16,917 bases of DNA from JBPEXY01 sp052031065 (GTDB taxonomy: Bacteria > Pseudomonadota > Gammaproteobacteria > Immundisolibacterales > Immundisolibacteraceae), in NCBI GenBank assembly GCA_052031065.1, contig JBPEXY010000282.1, forward strand, positions 1 through 16,917, in the 5' to 3' direction. The first letter of the stretch is position 1; every line of letters starts with the position of its first letter. Of the stretch, positions 7,002 through 15,470 are shown in pieces. Made by a program: the position numbers and the translations under genes. Under the pieces are notes generated by a model. The model saw only the letters and a program-made list of their open reading frames with translations, ran no database searches and was not told the origin of the DNA.

Positions 7002-8897
7002 TTAACTGTTGATCAGCTTTTCGATATCGTCGAGGGGCTTGCGATCCTCAATGGTGGAAATATCCCCGACTGGTTCGCCTTCACAGAGGGCAAGTAACGT
7101 GCGCCGCATGATCTTGCCTGATCGCGTTTTCGGCAATGCACTGACGAAGTAGACCTTTGCCGGACGGGCAATAGCGCCGAGAGCCTGGTCGACATGGTCG
7201 CGCAGCTCTTTCAGTTCACGGGCAATCATATCCTCGTCCACGGGTATGCCACCCTGCATGACCACAAAGGCAGTTACCGCCTGACCCTTGAGCTCGTCCT
7301 TCACGCCGATCACCGCGGTTTCAACGACCCCCTGGGCAGCGCTGAGCGTCTCTTCAATCTCGCGGGTGCCAAGTCGGTGGCCGGCAACGTTGATGACATC
7401 ATCGTCACGGCCGAGAATAAAATAGTAGCCGTCTTGGTCGCGAATCGCATAGTCGCCAGTGGTGTATAGCCAGTCTTCGCCGCGCTGCAGAAAGTACTGT
7501 TTCACAAAACGTTCGTCATTACCCCAGACGGTGGACAGAAAACCGGGCGGTGTGGGCAGTTTGGCAACCAGCTTGCCTTTTTCATTCGCGCCGAGTGGCG
7601 CCAGTTGTTCGTCGATAATCTCCAGGTCGTAACCGTAAACCGGCCAGGTGGGGGAGCCAGGTTTGATCTCCGCCAGGGGTTCCAGGCCGGCACAGTTGGC
7701 CAACATCGGCCAACCGGATTCGGTCTGCCAGTAGTGATCCACCACCCGCGTCTGCAGGGCCTCGCTGGTCCAGGTATGAGTCGTGGCATCCAGCGGTTCG
7801 CCAGCCAGAAACAGGGTGCGCAAACTACTGGTGTCGTGGGCGCTAAAGTATTTCTGGTCCTGTTTTTTCAAGACCCGTATCGCGGTGGGTGAAGAGAACA
7901 TGGTGGTCGCCCGGTATTTCTCCACCAGCTGCCACCAGATGCCTGGGTCCGGCTGTATCGGTAGTCCTTCATAAACAATACTGGTCATACCATGAATCAG
8001 CGGGCCGTAAACGATGTAGGAGTGGCCCACTACCCAGCCGATGTCCGAAGTGGTGAGTATCGCCTCACCGGGGTTGCAGCCGTAGATGTATTCCATCGAA
8101 GCGGCGAGGGCGACTGCATAGCCTCCGGTATCGCGCTGCACTCCTTTGGGCATGCCGGTGGTCCCAGAGGTGTAGAGCACATAACTGGGGTGGCTGGAAT
8201 CGACCCAGGTTGGGGTGATCTCCACATGGCTGTATTCACTGGCTAGGCTGGCGAAGTCAATGTCTCGCCCTTCCACCCACTGCAGGTCCGGATCCAGCCC
8301 GCGGTCGACCAGCAGCACATGTTCTGGCTGGTGGCCGGCGATATTCAGCGCTTCGTCGAGTAGCGGTTTGTAGCAGATCTTCTTGCCGCCACGCAGGCCG
8401 ACATCAGCAGTTATGATCACCCGCGGTTTGGCATCGTCGATCCGTTTCGCCAGACTGCCAGAGGCGAAACCTCCAAAAACCACGCTATGGGTAGCACCGA
8501 GACGCGCGCAGGCGAGCATGGCGAAGGTCGATTCGGCGATCATCGGCATATAGATCAGAATGCGATCGTGTTCGTCGACATGCAGGGATTTGAGCATCGC
8601 CGCGACGGTATTAACCTCGTCGTAAAGTTGATTGTAGGTCCAGGTCCGGCTCTGGTTGACCTCAGTCGACTCCCAGGCGATGGCGATCTGATCACCGCGT
8701 TGATCCAGATGCCTGTCGATAGCGTTGTAGCAGAGGTTGGTCTGGCCGTCTGTGAACCAGCGGATAAATGGTGGGTTAGTGTCATCAAGAATGGTTGCAG
8801 GAGGCCGGTGCCATTCAATGCGTTGGGCTTCCTGCCGCCAAAATTCGACGGATTGATCAATTGACTGACGATAGACGCTGTCGTAACTACGGGCCAT
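7002..8897 (-). CDS. prpE: Propionyl-CoA synthetase (propionate--CoA ligase) PrpE
   Basis: This AMP-forming acyl-CoA synthetase activates propionate (and more weakly acetate) with ATP and CoA. The 631 residues match the length of E. coli PrpE, and the start resembles it closely (SIDQSVEFWRQEAQRIEW, then FTDGQTNLCYNAIDRHL). Key motifs are the ATP-binding loop YTSGTTGMPKG at 242-252, WWQLVEKY near 321-328, YWQTESGWP at 389-397, the hinge region GRDDDVINVAGHR, and PKTRSGK at 589-595. Lys595 is the catalytic lysine, which is regulated by acetylation in this family. The ATG is preceded by GAGGAG on the minus strand. No prpB, prpC or prpD methylcitrate-cycle gene is beside it. It diverges from ppsA. 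Acetyl-CoA synthetase is a close alternative family, but length and N-terminal motifs favour PrpE. Confidence 0.93.
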   Translation of the reverse strand: MARSYDSVYRQSIDQSVEFWRQEAQRIEWHRPPATILDDTNPPFIRWFTDGQTNLCYNAIDRHLDQRGDQIAIAWESTEVNQSRTWTYNQLYDEVNTVAAMLKSLHVDEHDRILIYMPMIAESTFAMLACARLGATHSVVFGGFASGSLAKRIDDAKPRVIITADVGLRGGKKICYKPLLDEALNIAGHQPEHVLLVDRGLDPDLQWVEGRDIDFASLASEYSHVEITPTWVDSSHPSYVLYTSGTTGMPKGVQRDTGGYAVALAASMEYIYGCNPGEAILTTSDIGWVVGHSYIVYGPLIHGMTSIVYEGLPIQPDPGIWWQLVEKYRATTMFSSPTAIRVLKKQDQKYFSAHDTSSLRTLFLAGEPLDATTHTWTSEALQTRVVDHYWQTESGWPMLANCAGLEPLAEIKPGSPTWPVYGYDLEIIDEQLAPLGANEKGKLVAKLPTPPGFLSTVWGNDERFVKQYFLQRGEDWLYTTGDYAIRDQDGYYFILGRDDDVINVAGHRLGTREIEETLSAAQGVVETAVIGVKDELKGQAVTAFVVMQGGIPVDEDMIARELKELRDHVDQALGAIARPAKVYFVSALPKTRSGKIMRRTLLALCEGEPVGDISTIEDRKPLDDIEKLINS

Positions 8898-9242
8898 GTG
8901 ATCTCCTCTTTACCGGGCCTTGATCTTAGATGGGACTGATATCCAGTGCGGAATCGCCCATCACGCTACTTTACTGGCTAGTCGAAGTGGTGCCTGCTGG
9001 TAAGCGATTCGGCGACTCGAAAAATTATGCCTGACTGAGGGCTTGTTAGTCAGGTTGTTCGTTGATTCCCAACAGGTTTGCGGATGGTAGTGACACCCCT
9101 TTTTTGGCAGAATACCAGCCCTCTGAACAGTGACTGGGTGTTCAGGTTTGTAGTGGGTCGTTCGACGCCACGTCGAAGCCGGATTCCGGTCTCCCCGCAG
9201 TGTCAGCCGTGTTGCGGGTCTTAACACAATACAGGAAAAGTG
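8898..9242. other. Divergent promoter region between prpE and ppsA
   Basis: This 345-base region must hold the promoters of both genes. No convincing sigma-70 box pair stands out on either strand, and no gene was accepted; a minus-strand frame at 8961-9437 runs antisense into ppsA and is rejected. Several short dyads lie on the ppsA side: CCTGACT/AGTCAGG (9030-9036 and 9048-9054), CTGAACA/TGTTCAG (9123-9129 and 9139-9145), TTCGAC/GTCGAA (9161-9166 and 9172-9177) and CCCGCA/TGCGGG (9194-9199 and 9213-9218). They suggest a structured leader for ppsA or several operator sites. Confidence 0.6.
9093..9145 (+). promoter_or_regulatory. Possible alternative-structure leader ahead of ppsA
   Basis: ACACCC at 9093-9098, followed at once by a run of T at 9100-9105, can pair with GGGTGT at 9136-9141. 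The same GGGTGT overlaps the right arm of the CTGAACA/TGTTCAG hairpin (9123-9145), so the two pairings exclude each other. This is the kind of layout seen in attenuators, but no leader peptide or known riboswitch was recognised, and short complementary words can occur by chance. Confidence 0.25.
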
Positions 9243-11606
9243 ATGGCCGAATATGTTCGTTGGTTCAATACCCTCGGGATGAATGACGTCGACATAGTGG
9301 GCGGTAAAAACGCCTCTCTGGGAGAGATGATCAGCAATCTTTCTGGTGTCGGAGTCACTGTACCGAACGGATTTGCTACCACCGCTGAAGCGTTCCGGCT
9401 GTTCCTGGCTCATGATGGTCTGGATGACCGAATTCATCAGGCGTTGGCGTCACTTGATGTCGATAATGTTCCAGAACTGGTGAAAGTGGGGGCGGATATT
9501 CGTCGCTGGGTGGTAGAACTGCCCTTTCCGGAAGCGCTTGAGCAGGCGGTGCGGGAAGGTTATGAACAGCTTTCAGCGACAGCACCGGCGGCAGTCGCGG
9601 TGCGTTCCTCTGCCACTGCAGAGGATCTGCCTGATGCCTCCTTTGCCGGCCAGCAGGAGACCTTTCTCAATATCGTCGGTATCGACAATGTACTGGTGGC
9701 CATCAAGGAGGTTTTTGCCTCACTGTTTAATGACCGCGCGATCGCCTACCGGGTACATCAGGGGTTTGATCATGCTGAGGTCGCACTATCTGCCGGTATT
9801 CAGCGTATGGTTCGCAGTGACCTCGGTGCTGCCGGGGTCATGTTTACCCTTGATACGGAGTCCGGTTTTCGCGACGCAATTTTTATCACCGCGGCTTATG
9901 GGCTGGGTGAAACAGTAGTTCAGGGCAGTGTTAACCCGGATGAATTTTATGTCCATAAGCCGACTCTGGCTGCCGGCAGACCGGCGATCCTGCGCCGTAC
10001 TCGTGGCAGCAAAGCGGTGAAGATGGTTTATGGCGAGAGCGCCAGTGCCGGCAAATCAACAGTGAATACTGAAGTTGATCGGGCGGATCAGTTGCGCTTT
10101 TGCATTAATGATGGCCAGGTCGAGGCATTAGCGCGGCAGGCACTGTTGATTGAAGAACATTACGGTCGACCCATGGATATTGAATGGGGTCTGGATGGTG
10201 AGGATGGTCAGCTCTATATTCTCCAGGCGCGACCGGAGACGGTTAAGGGACGTAGTGATAGCCAGGTGTTACGCCGTTACTCTCTCAAGGAGCAGGGCAC
10301 GGTGCTGGTGCGTGGCCGCAGTGTCGGCCAGTCCATTGGTGTTGGCACCGTCAGGGTGATCGCCAGTGCGGCGGAGATGGATGCGTTGCAGCCGGGCGAG
10401 ATTCTGGTCACCGATATGACCGACCCTGACTGGGAACCGGTGATGAAGCGCGCCGCAGCCATTGTCACTAACCGTGGCGGGCGTACCTGCCATGCGGCGA
10501 TTATCGCGCGGGAACTGGGGGTGCCGGCGGTTGTCGGTTGTGGTGACGCCACCGAGGTGTTGACCAATGGTCAGCAGGTGACTGTCTCCTGTGCCGAGGG
10601 CGATACTGGCCGTATCTATGAAGGTGCGTTGAACAATGAGGTGACCGAGGTTGCACTGGACAGGATGCCTGAGCCACCGACCAAAATCATGATGAATGTC
10701 GGCAACCCCGAGCGGGCGTTTGATTACGCGAGTCTGCCCCATGCCGGTGTCGGCCTGGCGCGGCAGGAATTTCTGATTAATCGGGTCATTGGTGTTCATC
10801 CGAAGGCGTTGATCAATTACGACCAGCAGTCGCCAGCTTTACAGCGGACCATTGACGAGATCATCGCCGGGTATGAGAGCCCCACCGACTTTTTTGTCGA
10901 AAAACTGGCTGAGGGAATCGCTACGCTCGGAGCAGCTTTTGCGCCCCACAACGTGATTGTGCGTATGTCCGATTTCAAGAGTAACGAGTATGCCAATCTG
11001 CTTGGTGGCGAGGCCTATGAGCCGGAAGAGGAGAACCCGATGCTCGGCTTTCGGGGCGCTTCCCGCTACATTGCTGAGGATTTTCGTGACTGTTTTGCGC
11101 TTGAGTGCGCGGCAATAAAGAAAGTTCGCGACGAAATGGGGTTTACCAATATTGAAGTGATGATCCCCTTTGTGCGCACCCTTAAGGAGGCTGCTCAGGT
11201 TGTCGATCTGCTCAAAGAGCAAGGGCTGGAGCGGGGGCAAAACGGCCTGCGCCTGATTATGATGTGTGAACTGCCGAGTAATGCGCTGCTGGCGGATCAG
11301 TTTCTGCAGTATTTTGATGGTTTTTCCATCGGCTCCAACGACCTGACCCAGCTGACGCTGGGGTTGGATCGCGATTCAGGGCTGGTGGCCGGTAGTTTTG
11401 ATGAGCGCGACGAGGCAGTGAAAACCTTGATGAAGATGGCCATCTCTGCCTGTAACCGTGCTGGAAAATACATCGGCATCTGTGGCCAGGGGCCTTCGGA
11501 TTTTCCGGATCTTGCCGCCTGGTTACTGGAACAGAATATCAGCAGTATTTCCCTCAACCCCGATACGGTGGTTGACACCTGGCTCTATCTTGCCGGGGAG
11601 AGCTGA
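9243..11606 (+). CDS. ppsA: Phosphoenolpyruvate synthase (pyruvate, water dikinase) PpsA
   Basis: PpsA makes phosphoenolpyruvate, AMP and phosphate from pyruvate, ATP and water, the entry step of gluconeogenesis. The 787 residues match the usual length of about 790. The N-terminal ATP-grasp-like domain starts at VDIVGGKNASLGEM and includes VAVRSSATAEDLPDASFAGQ. The swivelling phosphohistidine domain has GGRTCHAAIIAREL with His417. The C-terminal TIM-barrel domain has GVGLARQEFLIN, GSNDLTQLTLGLDRDSG and ICGQGPSD with the catalytic Cys747. The ATG at 9243 is spaced 7 bases after AGGA (9232-9235); a GTG codon directly before it at 9240 is an alternative. PpsA is often next to ppsR, its regulatory kinase/phosphorylase, but that gene is not here. 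The gene is complete with all catalytic residues. Confidence 0.98.
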   Translation: MAEYVRWFNTLGMNDVDIVGGKNASLGEMISNLSGVGVTVPNGFATTAEAFRLFLAHDGLDDRIHQALASLDVDNVPELVKVGADIRRWVVELPFPEALEQAVREGYEQLSATAPAAVAVRSSATAEDLPDASFAGQQETFLNIVGIDNVLVAIKEVFASLFNDRAIAYRVHQGFDHAEVALSAGIQRMVRSDLGAAGVMFTLDTESGFRDAIFITAAYGLGETVVQGSVNPDEFYVHKPTLAAGRPAILRRTRGSKAVKMVYGESASAGKSTVNTEVDRADQLRFCINDGQVEALARQALLIEEHYGRPMDIEWGLDGEDGQLYILQARPETVKGRSDSQVLRRYSLKEQGTVLVRGRSVGQSIGVGTVRVIASAAEMDALQPGEILVTDMTDPDWEPVMKRAAAIVTNRGGRTCHAAIIARELGVPAVVGCGDATEVLTNGQQVTVSCAEGDTGRIYEGALNNEVTEVALDRMPEPPTKIMMNVGNPERAFDYASLPHAGVGLARQEFLINRVIGVHPKALINYDQQSPALQRTIDEIIAGYESPTDFFVEKLAEGIATLGAAFAPHNVIVRMSDFKSNEYANLLGGEAYEPEEENPMLGFRGASRYIAEDFRDCFALECAAIKKVRDEMGFTNIEVMIPFVRTLKEAAQVVDLLKEQGLERGQNGLRLIMMCELPSNALLADQFLQYFDGFSIGSNDLTQLTLGLDRDSGLVAGSFDERDEAVKTLMKMAISACNRAGKYIGICGQGPSDFPDLAAWLLEQNISSISLNPDTVVDTWLYLAGES

Positions 11607-11620
11607 TCGGTTGTAGCCGC

Positions 11621-11638
11621 CGGGCGGTGGTCCGCCCG
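11621..11638 (+). terminator. GC-rich hairpin after ppsA, possible terminator
   Basis: CGGGCGG at 11621-11627 pairs perfectly with CCGCCCG at 11632-11638 over the 4-base loop TGGT, 14 bases after the ppsA stop. Only two T follow, so it is not a textbook intrinsic terminator, but its position suits a transcript end. Confidence 0.45.
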
Positions 11639-11640
11639 TT

Positions 11641-11764
11641 GGTCGCTGCCGGTGGTGGCTGGTATTGACGCCGGCCAGGTCGCTGCCGGCCGACGGGTAG
11701 TTTTCCAGCCAGGCGCGCGAGAGCTTCTGACAGGGTTTACCCGTCGCAGGCTGAATCTGGAAAA
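11641..11764. repeat. Direct and interleaved inverted repeats between ppsA and thrC
   Basis: The 12-base word GGTCGCTGCCGG occurs at 11641-11652 and 11678-11689. CGACGGGTA at 11691-11699 is inverted at 11738-11746, and TTTTCCAG at 11701-11708 is inverted at 11757-11764. The two inverted pairs are interleaved (A, B, A', B'), which on RNA gives a pseudoknot topology rather than nested stems. The region has no gene and lies between convergent transcripts. Function is unknown; it may be a terminator region or a decayed repeat. Confidence 0.55.
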
Positions 11765-11776
11765 ACGATCAGCCGA

Positions 11777-12850
11777 TTAGATATTGAGGCTCGTTTTCAG
11801 AGCTTCGGCAATCGCCTGCTTTTCTGCGGCGACGACTACCGGTGTCGTGCACTGGGAAATTGCGGTGTCTGGGTCTTTTAAACCGTTACCGGTGAGAGTG
11901 CAGACCAGTGTGCTGCCGGTGGCGAATTTACCGCGTGCGGCATCTTTTATTACTCCCGCCAGCGATGCTGCAGAGGCCGGTTCGCAGAAAATTCCTTCCT
12001 GTTCGCTGAGCAGTTTTTGCGCGGCGAGAATTTCGTTGTCACTGCATTCATTGAACCAGCCACCTGACTGCTGCTGGGCAGCAACTGCCAGGTCCCAGGA
12101 TTGCGGGTTGCCGATGCGGATAGCGGTGGCGACCGTCTCCGGGTGCTTCACCGGGGCCCCGCGCAGAAAGGGGGCGGCGCCACTGGCCTGATAACCACAC
12201 ATGACCGGCGTTTTATCTGCCCGACCCAGTTCCGAATATTCCTGATAACCCATCCAGTAGGCGCTGATGTTGCCGGCGTTACCGACCGGCAGGCAGTGAA
12301 AATCGGGTGCTCGACCAAGCGCATCAATAATCTCAAACGCGGCGGTTTTCTGTCCCTGTAGACGGAACGGGTTGATTGAGTTGACGATGGTCAGTGGCAA
12401 CTGTTCACCAAGTTCTTTCACCAGCCGCATTCCATCATCGAAGTTGCCCTGGATTTGCAGTACTTCAGCGCCGTGCATCATCGCCTGGGCCAGTTTGCCA
12501 AGAGCGATTTTTCCCTCCGGGATCAGCACAAAAGCTTTGATGCCTGCGCGTGCCGCATAGGCGGCTGCAGCAGCAGAGGTATTACCGGTGGAGGCGCAGA
12601 TGATGGCCTGGCTGCCCTCATCAACCGCCTGGGTGACTGCGACTGTCATGCCGCGGTCCTTGAAAGAGCCGGTAGGGTTGAGGCCCTCGAATTTAACGTA
12701 GATATCGAGTTCAACTGGCAGGGTGGCAGGGATGTTCTGCAGTTGGATCAACGGTGTATCGCCTTCGCATAGACTAATCCGGCGGGCCTGCTGGCGGATC
12801 GGCAGCAGTTCGGCGTAGCGGTCGATTAGCCCTGTATAACGTTGAGTCAT
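11777..12850 (-). CDS. thrC: Threonine synthase ThrC
   Basis: ThrC converts O-phosphohomoserine to threonine with pyridoxal phosphate, the last step of the pathway. The 357-residue length fits the shorter threonine synthase group (fold type II PLP enzymes). The PLP lysine is Lys64 in NPTGSFKDRG. STGNTSA at 88-93 and the phosphate-binding glycine loop PVGNAGN near 188-194 are present, as is CTLTGNGLKDP near the C-terminus. The ATG overlaps the stop of hom in an ATGA arrangement (4-base overlap), and no clear separate ribosome-binding site is seen, so translation is probably coupled to hom. It is the last gene of the alaC-hom-thrC operon and converges on ppsA. Confidence 0.97.
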   Translation of the reverse strand: MTQRYTGLIDRYAELLPIRQQARRISLCEGDTPLIQLQNIPATLPVELDIYVKFEGLNPTGSFKDRGMTVAVTQAVDEGSQAIICASTGNTSAAAAAYAARAGIKAFVLIPEGKIALGKLAQAMMHGAEVLQIQGNFDDGMRLVKELGEQLPLTIVNSINPFRLQGQKTAAFEIIDALGRAPDFHCLPVGNAGNISAYWMGYQEYSELGRADKTPVMCGYQASGAAPFLRGAPVKHPETVATAIRIGNPQSWDLAVAAQQQSGGWFNECSDNEILAAQKLLSEQEGIFCEPASAASLAGVIKDAARGKFATGSTLVCTLTGNGLKDPDTAISQCTTPVVVAAEKQAIAEALKTSLNI

Positions 12851-14172
12851 GATTGCTGTCTGGTATTAAAGTGTTCAACCCGGATCATGGTGATCCCTCC
12901 CCGAATAGCTGGCAGGGTGGCGATTTGGTCAATCGCGCGAGTCATCTGCTGCTCGGTTACCCGGTGGGTCAACATAATGATGGTCGCTTCGGTGTCGTGT
13001 TGTTGTGGTTCACTCTGCTCAATTGCTTCGATACTGATTTCCAGCTCTCCGAGCACACCGGTGATCTCCGCCATGACTCCAGGGCGGTCTTCAGCCTGCA
13101 TGCGCAGATAGTAGGCCGATTCAACGGCGCCAATGGGTAGATGTTCCAGCTGCCGCATTTGATTCGCATTAAAGGCCAGGTAGGGCACCCGAGCGGTGGC
13201 ATCGCCATTGAGGTTACGGGCAACGTCGATAATATCGGCTATTACCGCCGAAGCGGTGGGTCCACCTCCAGCACCCGGTCCATAGTAGAGGCTTTCGCCA
13301 ACTGCGTCAGAGTCGACCTGAACCGCGTTCATCACACCATGAACACTGGCGATCAATTGGGTTTCCGGGATCAGTGTCGGGTGCACACGCATGGTGACTC
13401 CCTGGTCATTCCTCTGGGCAATACCGAGATGCTTGATTCGATAACCGAGTCGTTCTGCATTGCGCACATCCTCAGCAGTGATTGCGGTAATGCCTTCGGT
13501 GTACACGGCGTCGAAATTCAGCGGTATGCCAAAGGCGATGGCGGCGAGTATCGCCAGTTTATGGGCAGCGTCGATGCCTTCAACATCAAAGGTTGGGTCT
13601 GCCTCGGCGTAGCCCAGCGCCTGAGCTTCGGCGAGTACATCTGCAAACGGGCGCCCCTTGTCGCGCATTTCGGTCAATATAAAATTGCCGGTACCGTTGA
13701 TGATACCGGCGATACCGTTGATACGGTTGCCAGCAAGCCCTTCGCGTAACGCCTTGATGATCGGTATGCCTCCGGCTACCGCTGCCTCGTAGTGGATCGC
13801 TACACCTTGCTCTGCTGCTGCAGCAAAGAGTTCGTTGCCGCGTTCGGCGATCAGTGCCTTGTTAGCGGTGACCAGATGTTTGCCATAGGCAATCGCCTCT
13901 ACACAAAGGTCGTAGGCGAGCTCTGTGCCACCCATCAGTTCGACGACAATATCGATATCCGGGTGGGCGACGAGTTGGTCCGGAGTACTCAATAATTCGA
14001 TCCCGGAAAGATCACAGGCGCGCGGTTTTGACGGGTCCCTGACTGATGCGTGGGTCACCACCAGTTGTTGGCCGCAGCGTCCGGTAATTTCTTTCTGATT
14101 GCTGCGCAGCAGTTCGACCGTTGCTGCGCCAACAGTGCCGAGACCCAGTAGACCGATACGTACGGGTTTCAA
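12847..14172 (-). CDS. hom: Homoserine dehydrogenase Hom (monofunctional, with ACT domain)
   Basis: Hom reduces aspartate semialdehyde to homoserine, the branch point to threonine and methionine. The 441 residues match monofunctional forms, with no aspartokinase fused. The Rossmann motif GLGTVG is at 10-15, VTANKALIAERG with Lys105 follows, then the substrate region GIINGTGNFILTEM and FDVEGIDAAHKLAILA with catalytic-type Asp201 and Lys205. An ACT domain at about 353-430 (YYLRMQAEDRPGVMAEITGVLGE) suggests feedback control by an amino acid, usually threonine. The start is a TTG at 14172: an in-frame TGA, the stop of alaC, sits only two codons upstream, and no ATG is near. GGAG lies about 9 bases before the TTG. 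It is in a tight operon with alaC and thrC. Confidence 0.96.
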   Translation of the reverse strand: MKPVRIGLLGLGTVGAATVELLRSNQKEITGRCGQQLVVTHASVRDPSKPRACDLSGIELLSTPDQLVAHPDIDIVVELMGGTELAYDLCVEAIAYGKHLVTANKALIAERGNELFAAAAEQGVAIHYEAAVAGGIPIIKALREGLAGNRINGIAGIINGTGNFILTEMRDKGRPFADVLAEAQALGYAEADPTFDVEGIDAAHKLAILAAIAFGIPLNFDAVYTEGITAITAEDVRNAERLGYRIKHLGIAQRNDQGVTMRVHPTLIPETQLIASVHGVMNAVQVDSDAVGESLYYGPGAGGGPTASAVIADIIDVARNLNGDATARVPYLAFNANQMRQLEHLPIGAVESAYYLRMQAEDRPGVMAEITGVLGELEISIEAIEQSEPQQHDTEATIIMLTHRVTEQQMTRAIDQIATLPAIRGGITMIRVEHFNTRQQS

Positions 14173-14175
14173 AGA

Positions 14176-15381
14176 TCACTCTCCATGCTGATTGAGAAAC
14201 TTTTCCGGTTGTCGAAGCAGGCGGCGGATGCCGCGTATCGCCTGCCGGGTGCGGTGTTCATTTTCTATCAGTGCAAAACGGACAAACTGGTCCCCATATT
14301 CGCCAAAGCCGATGCCGGGCGATACCGCAACTTTGGCTTCTTTGAGGAGTAGTTTGGAGAACTCCAGGGAGCCCATATCGACAAAAGGGTCTGGAATCTT
14401 CGCCCAGGTAAACATCGTCGCCTTCGGCGGTGTTACTGACCAGCCGGCATCGTTAAGGCCATCACAGAGCACATCACGTCGGGCAAGGTAGGTGGAGGTG
14501 ATTTCCTTGACGCACTGCTGCGGTCCTTCCAGAGCAGTGATTGCAGCAATCTGAATGGGTGTAAAAGTGCCGTAGTCGAGATAGGATTTTATCCGCGCCA
14601 ATGCGTCGATCAGGGTCGGGTTACCGCACATGAATCCAACCCTCCAGCCCGGCATGTTGTAACTTTTGGAGAGCGAAAAGCACTCGACGGCGACGTCCCT
14701 GGCTCCCGGTACCTGCAGAATGGAGGGCGCCTGGTAACCGTCAAACACAATATCGGCGTAGGCCAGATCATGGACTACCCATATCTCATGTTCCCTTGCC
14801 AGGTTGATCACCTTTTCGAAAAAATCCAGCTCCACGCATTCGGTCGTCGGGTTGCTGGGAAAGTTAAGCACCATCATTTTCGGTTTCGGCCAGGCGTTGC
14901 GAATCGCGCTCTCCACCTCACTGAAAAAATCACTGTCAGGCAGCATTGGCACATGGCGAATGTCGGCGCCGGCGATCACGAAGCCGTAAGGATGGATCGG
15001 GTAGGTCGGGTTGGGAACCAGTACTGAGTCACCAGGCCCCACCGTTGCAAGCGCGAGGTGCGCGAGTCCCTCTTTAGAACCGATGGTGACGATTGCCTCG
15101 CTGTCCATATCGAGATCAACACTGTATCGATCACGATACCAGTTGCAGATTGCCCGGCGTAGCCGGGGGATCCCCCGCGATAGTGAGTAGCGGTGAGTAT
15201 CGGGCCGTTTTACCGCATCGACGAGTTTGTCAACGATATGGTCGGGAGTCGAACGGTCCGGGTTACCCATACCGAAATCAATGATGTCCTCTCCCGCTTG
15301 ACGGGCCTCCGCCTTCAGAGTGTTGACGATGTTGAAGACGTAAGGTGGAAGGCGTTCGATGCGCGGGAAATTATCAATCAT
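14176..15381 (-). CDS. alaC: Alanine transaminase, AlaC-like class I aminotransferase
   Basis: AlaC-type enzymes are PLP-dependent transaminases that move an amino group from glutamate to pyruvate to make alanine. The product is 401 residues, near the 412 of E. coli AlaC. The start RIERLPPYVFNI and IIDFGMGNPD are typical of this subgroup. PLP-site residues are Asn177 (NFPSNPTT), Asp205 (HDLAYAD), the lysine Lys239 in SLSKSYNMPGWRVGF, and Arg247. It is the first gene of the cluster with hom and thrC, an arrangement common in gammaproteobacteria. The stop and the hom TTG are 3 bases apart. No clear ribosome-binding site precedes the ATG, so a weak or leaderless start is possible. Substrate range cannot be settled from sequence; other class I aminotransferase substrates remain possible. 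Confidence 0.92.
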   Translation of the reverse strand: MIDNFPRIERLPPYVFNIVNTLKAEARQAGEDIIDFGMGNPDRSTPDHIVDKLVDAVKRPDTHRYSLSRGIPRLRRAICNWYRDRYSVDLDMDSEAIVTIGSKEGLAHLALATVGPGDSVLVPNPTYPIHPYGFVIAGADIRHVPMLPDSDFFSEVESAIRNAWPKPKMMVLNFPSNPTTECVELDFFEKVINLAREHEIWVVHDLAYADIVFDGYQAPSILQVPGARDVAVECFSLSKSYNMPGWRVGFMCGNPTLIDALARIKSYLDYGTFTPIQIAAITALEGPQQCVKEITSTYLARRDVLCDGLNDAGWSVTPPKATMFTWAKIPDPFVDMGSLEFSKLLLKEAKVAVSPGIGFGEYGDQFVRFALIENEHRTRQAIRGIRRLLRQPEKFLNQHGE

Positions 15382-15430
15382 TATCTGTTGGTATCAGTTG
15401 CTGCGGGCAGGATCATCACTCGCCAGTTTT

Positions 15431-15444
15431 CCACCCAAGGGTGG
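15431..15444. promoter_or_regulatory. Perfect short palindrome upstream of alaC
   Basis: CCACCCAAGGGTGG is a dyad of two 6-base arms around a 2-base centre, 50 bases upstream of the alaC ATG, in the region shared with the divergent 15580 gene. It could be a regulator site; it could also form a small hairpin in a leader RNA. No known consensus was recognised. Confidence 0.35.
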
Positions 15445-15470
15445 TCGTGGATAAAGGGTAAAACGGTTGA

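Noticed and set aside
9105..9119. TTGGCA...GC motif resembling a sigma-54 site ahead of ppsA
   Set aside because: The GG and GC spacing fits, but the -12 box is poor and the -24 box is incomplete, so it is well within chance.
8961..9437. 158-codon minus-strand frame crossing the prpE-ppsA gap into ppsA
   Set aside because: It lies largely antisense to the conserved start of ppsA, has no recognisable domain and no good ribosome-binding site; the amino acid make-up looks random.
13141..13749. 202-codon plus-strand frame opposite hom
   Set aside because: It is fully antisense to the conserved core of homoserine dehydrogenase and shows no family resemblance; such long shadow frames are common in GC-rich codons.
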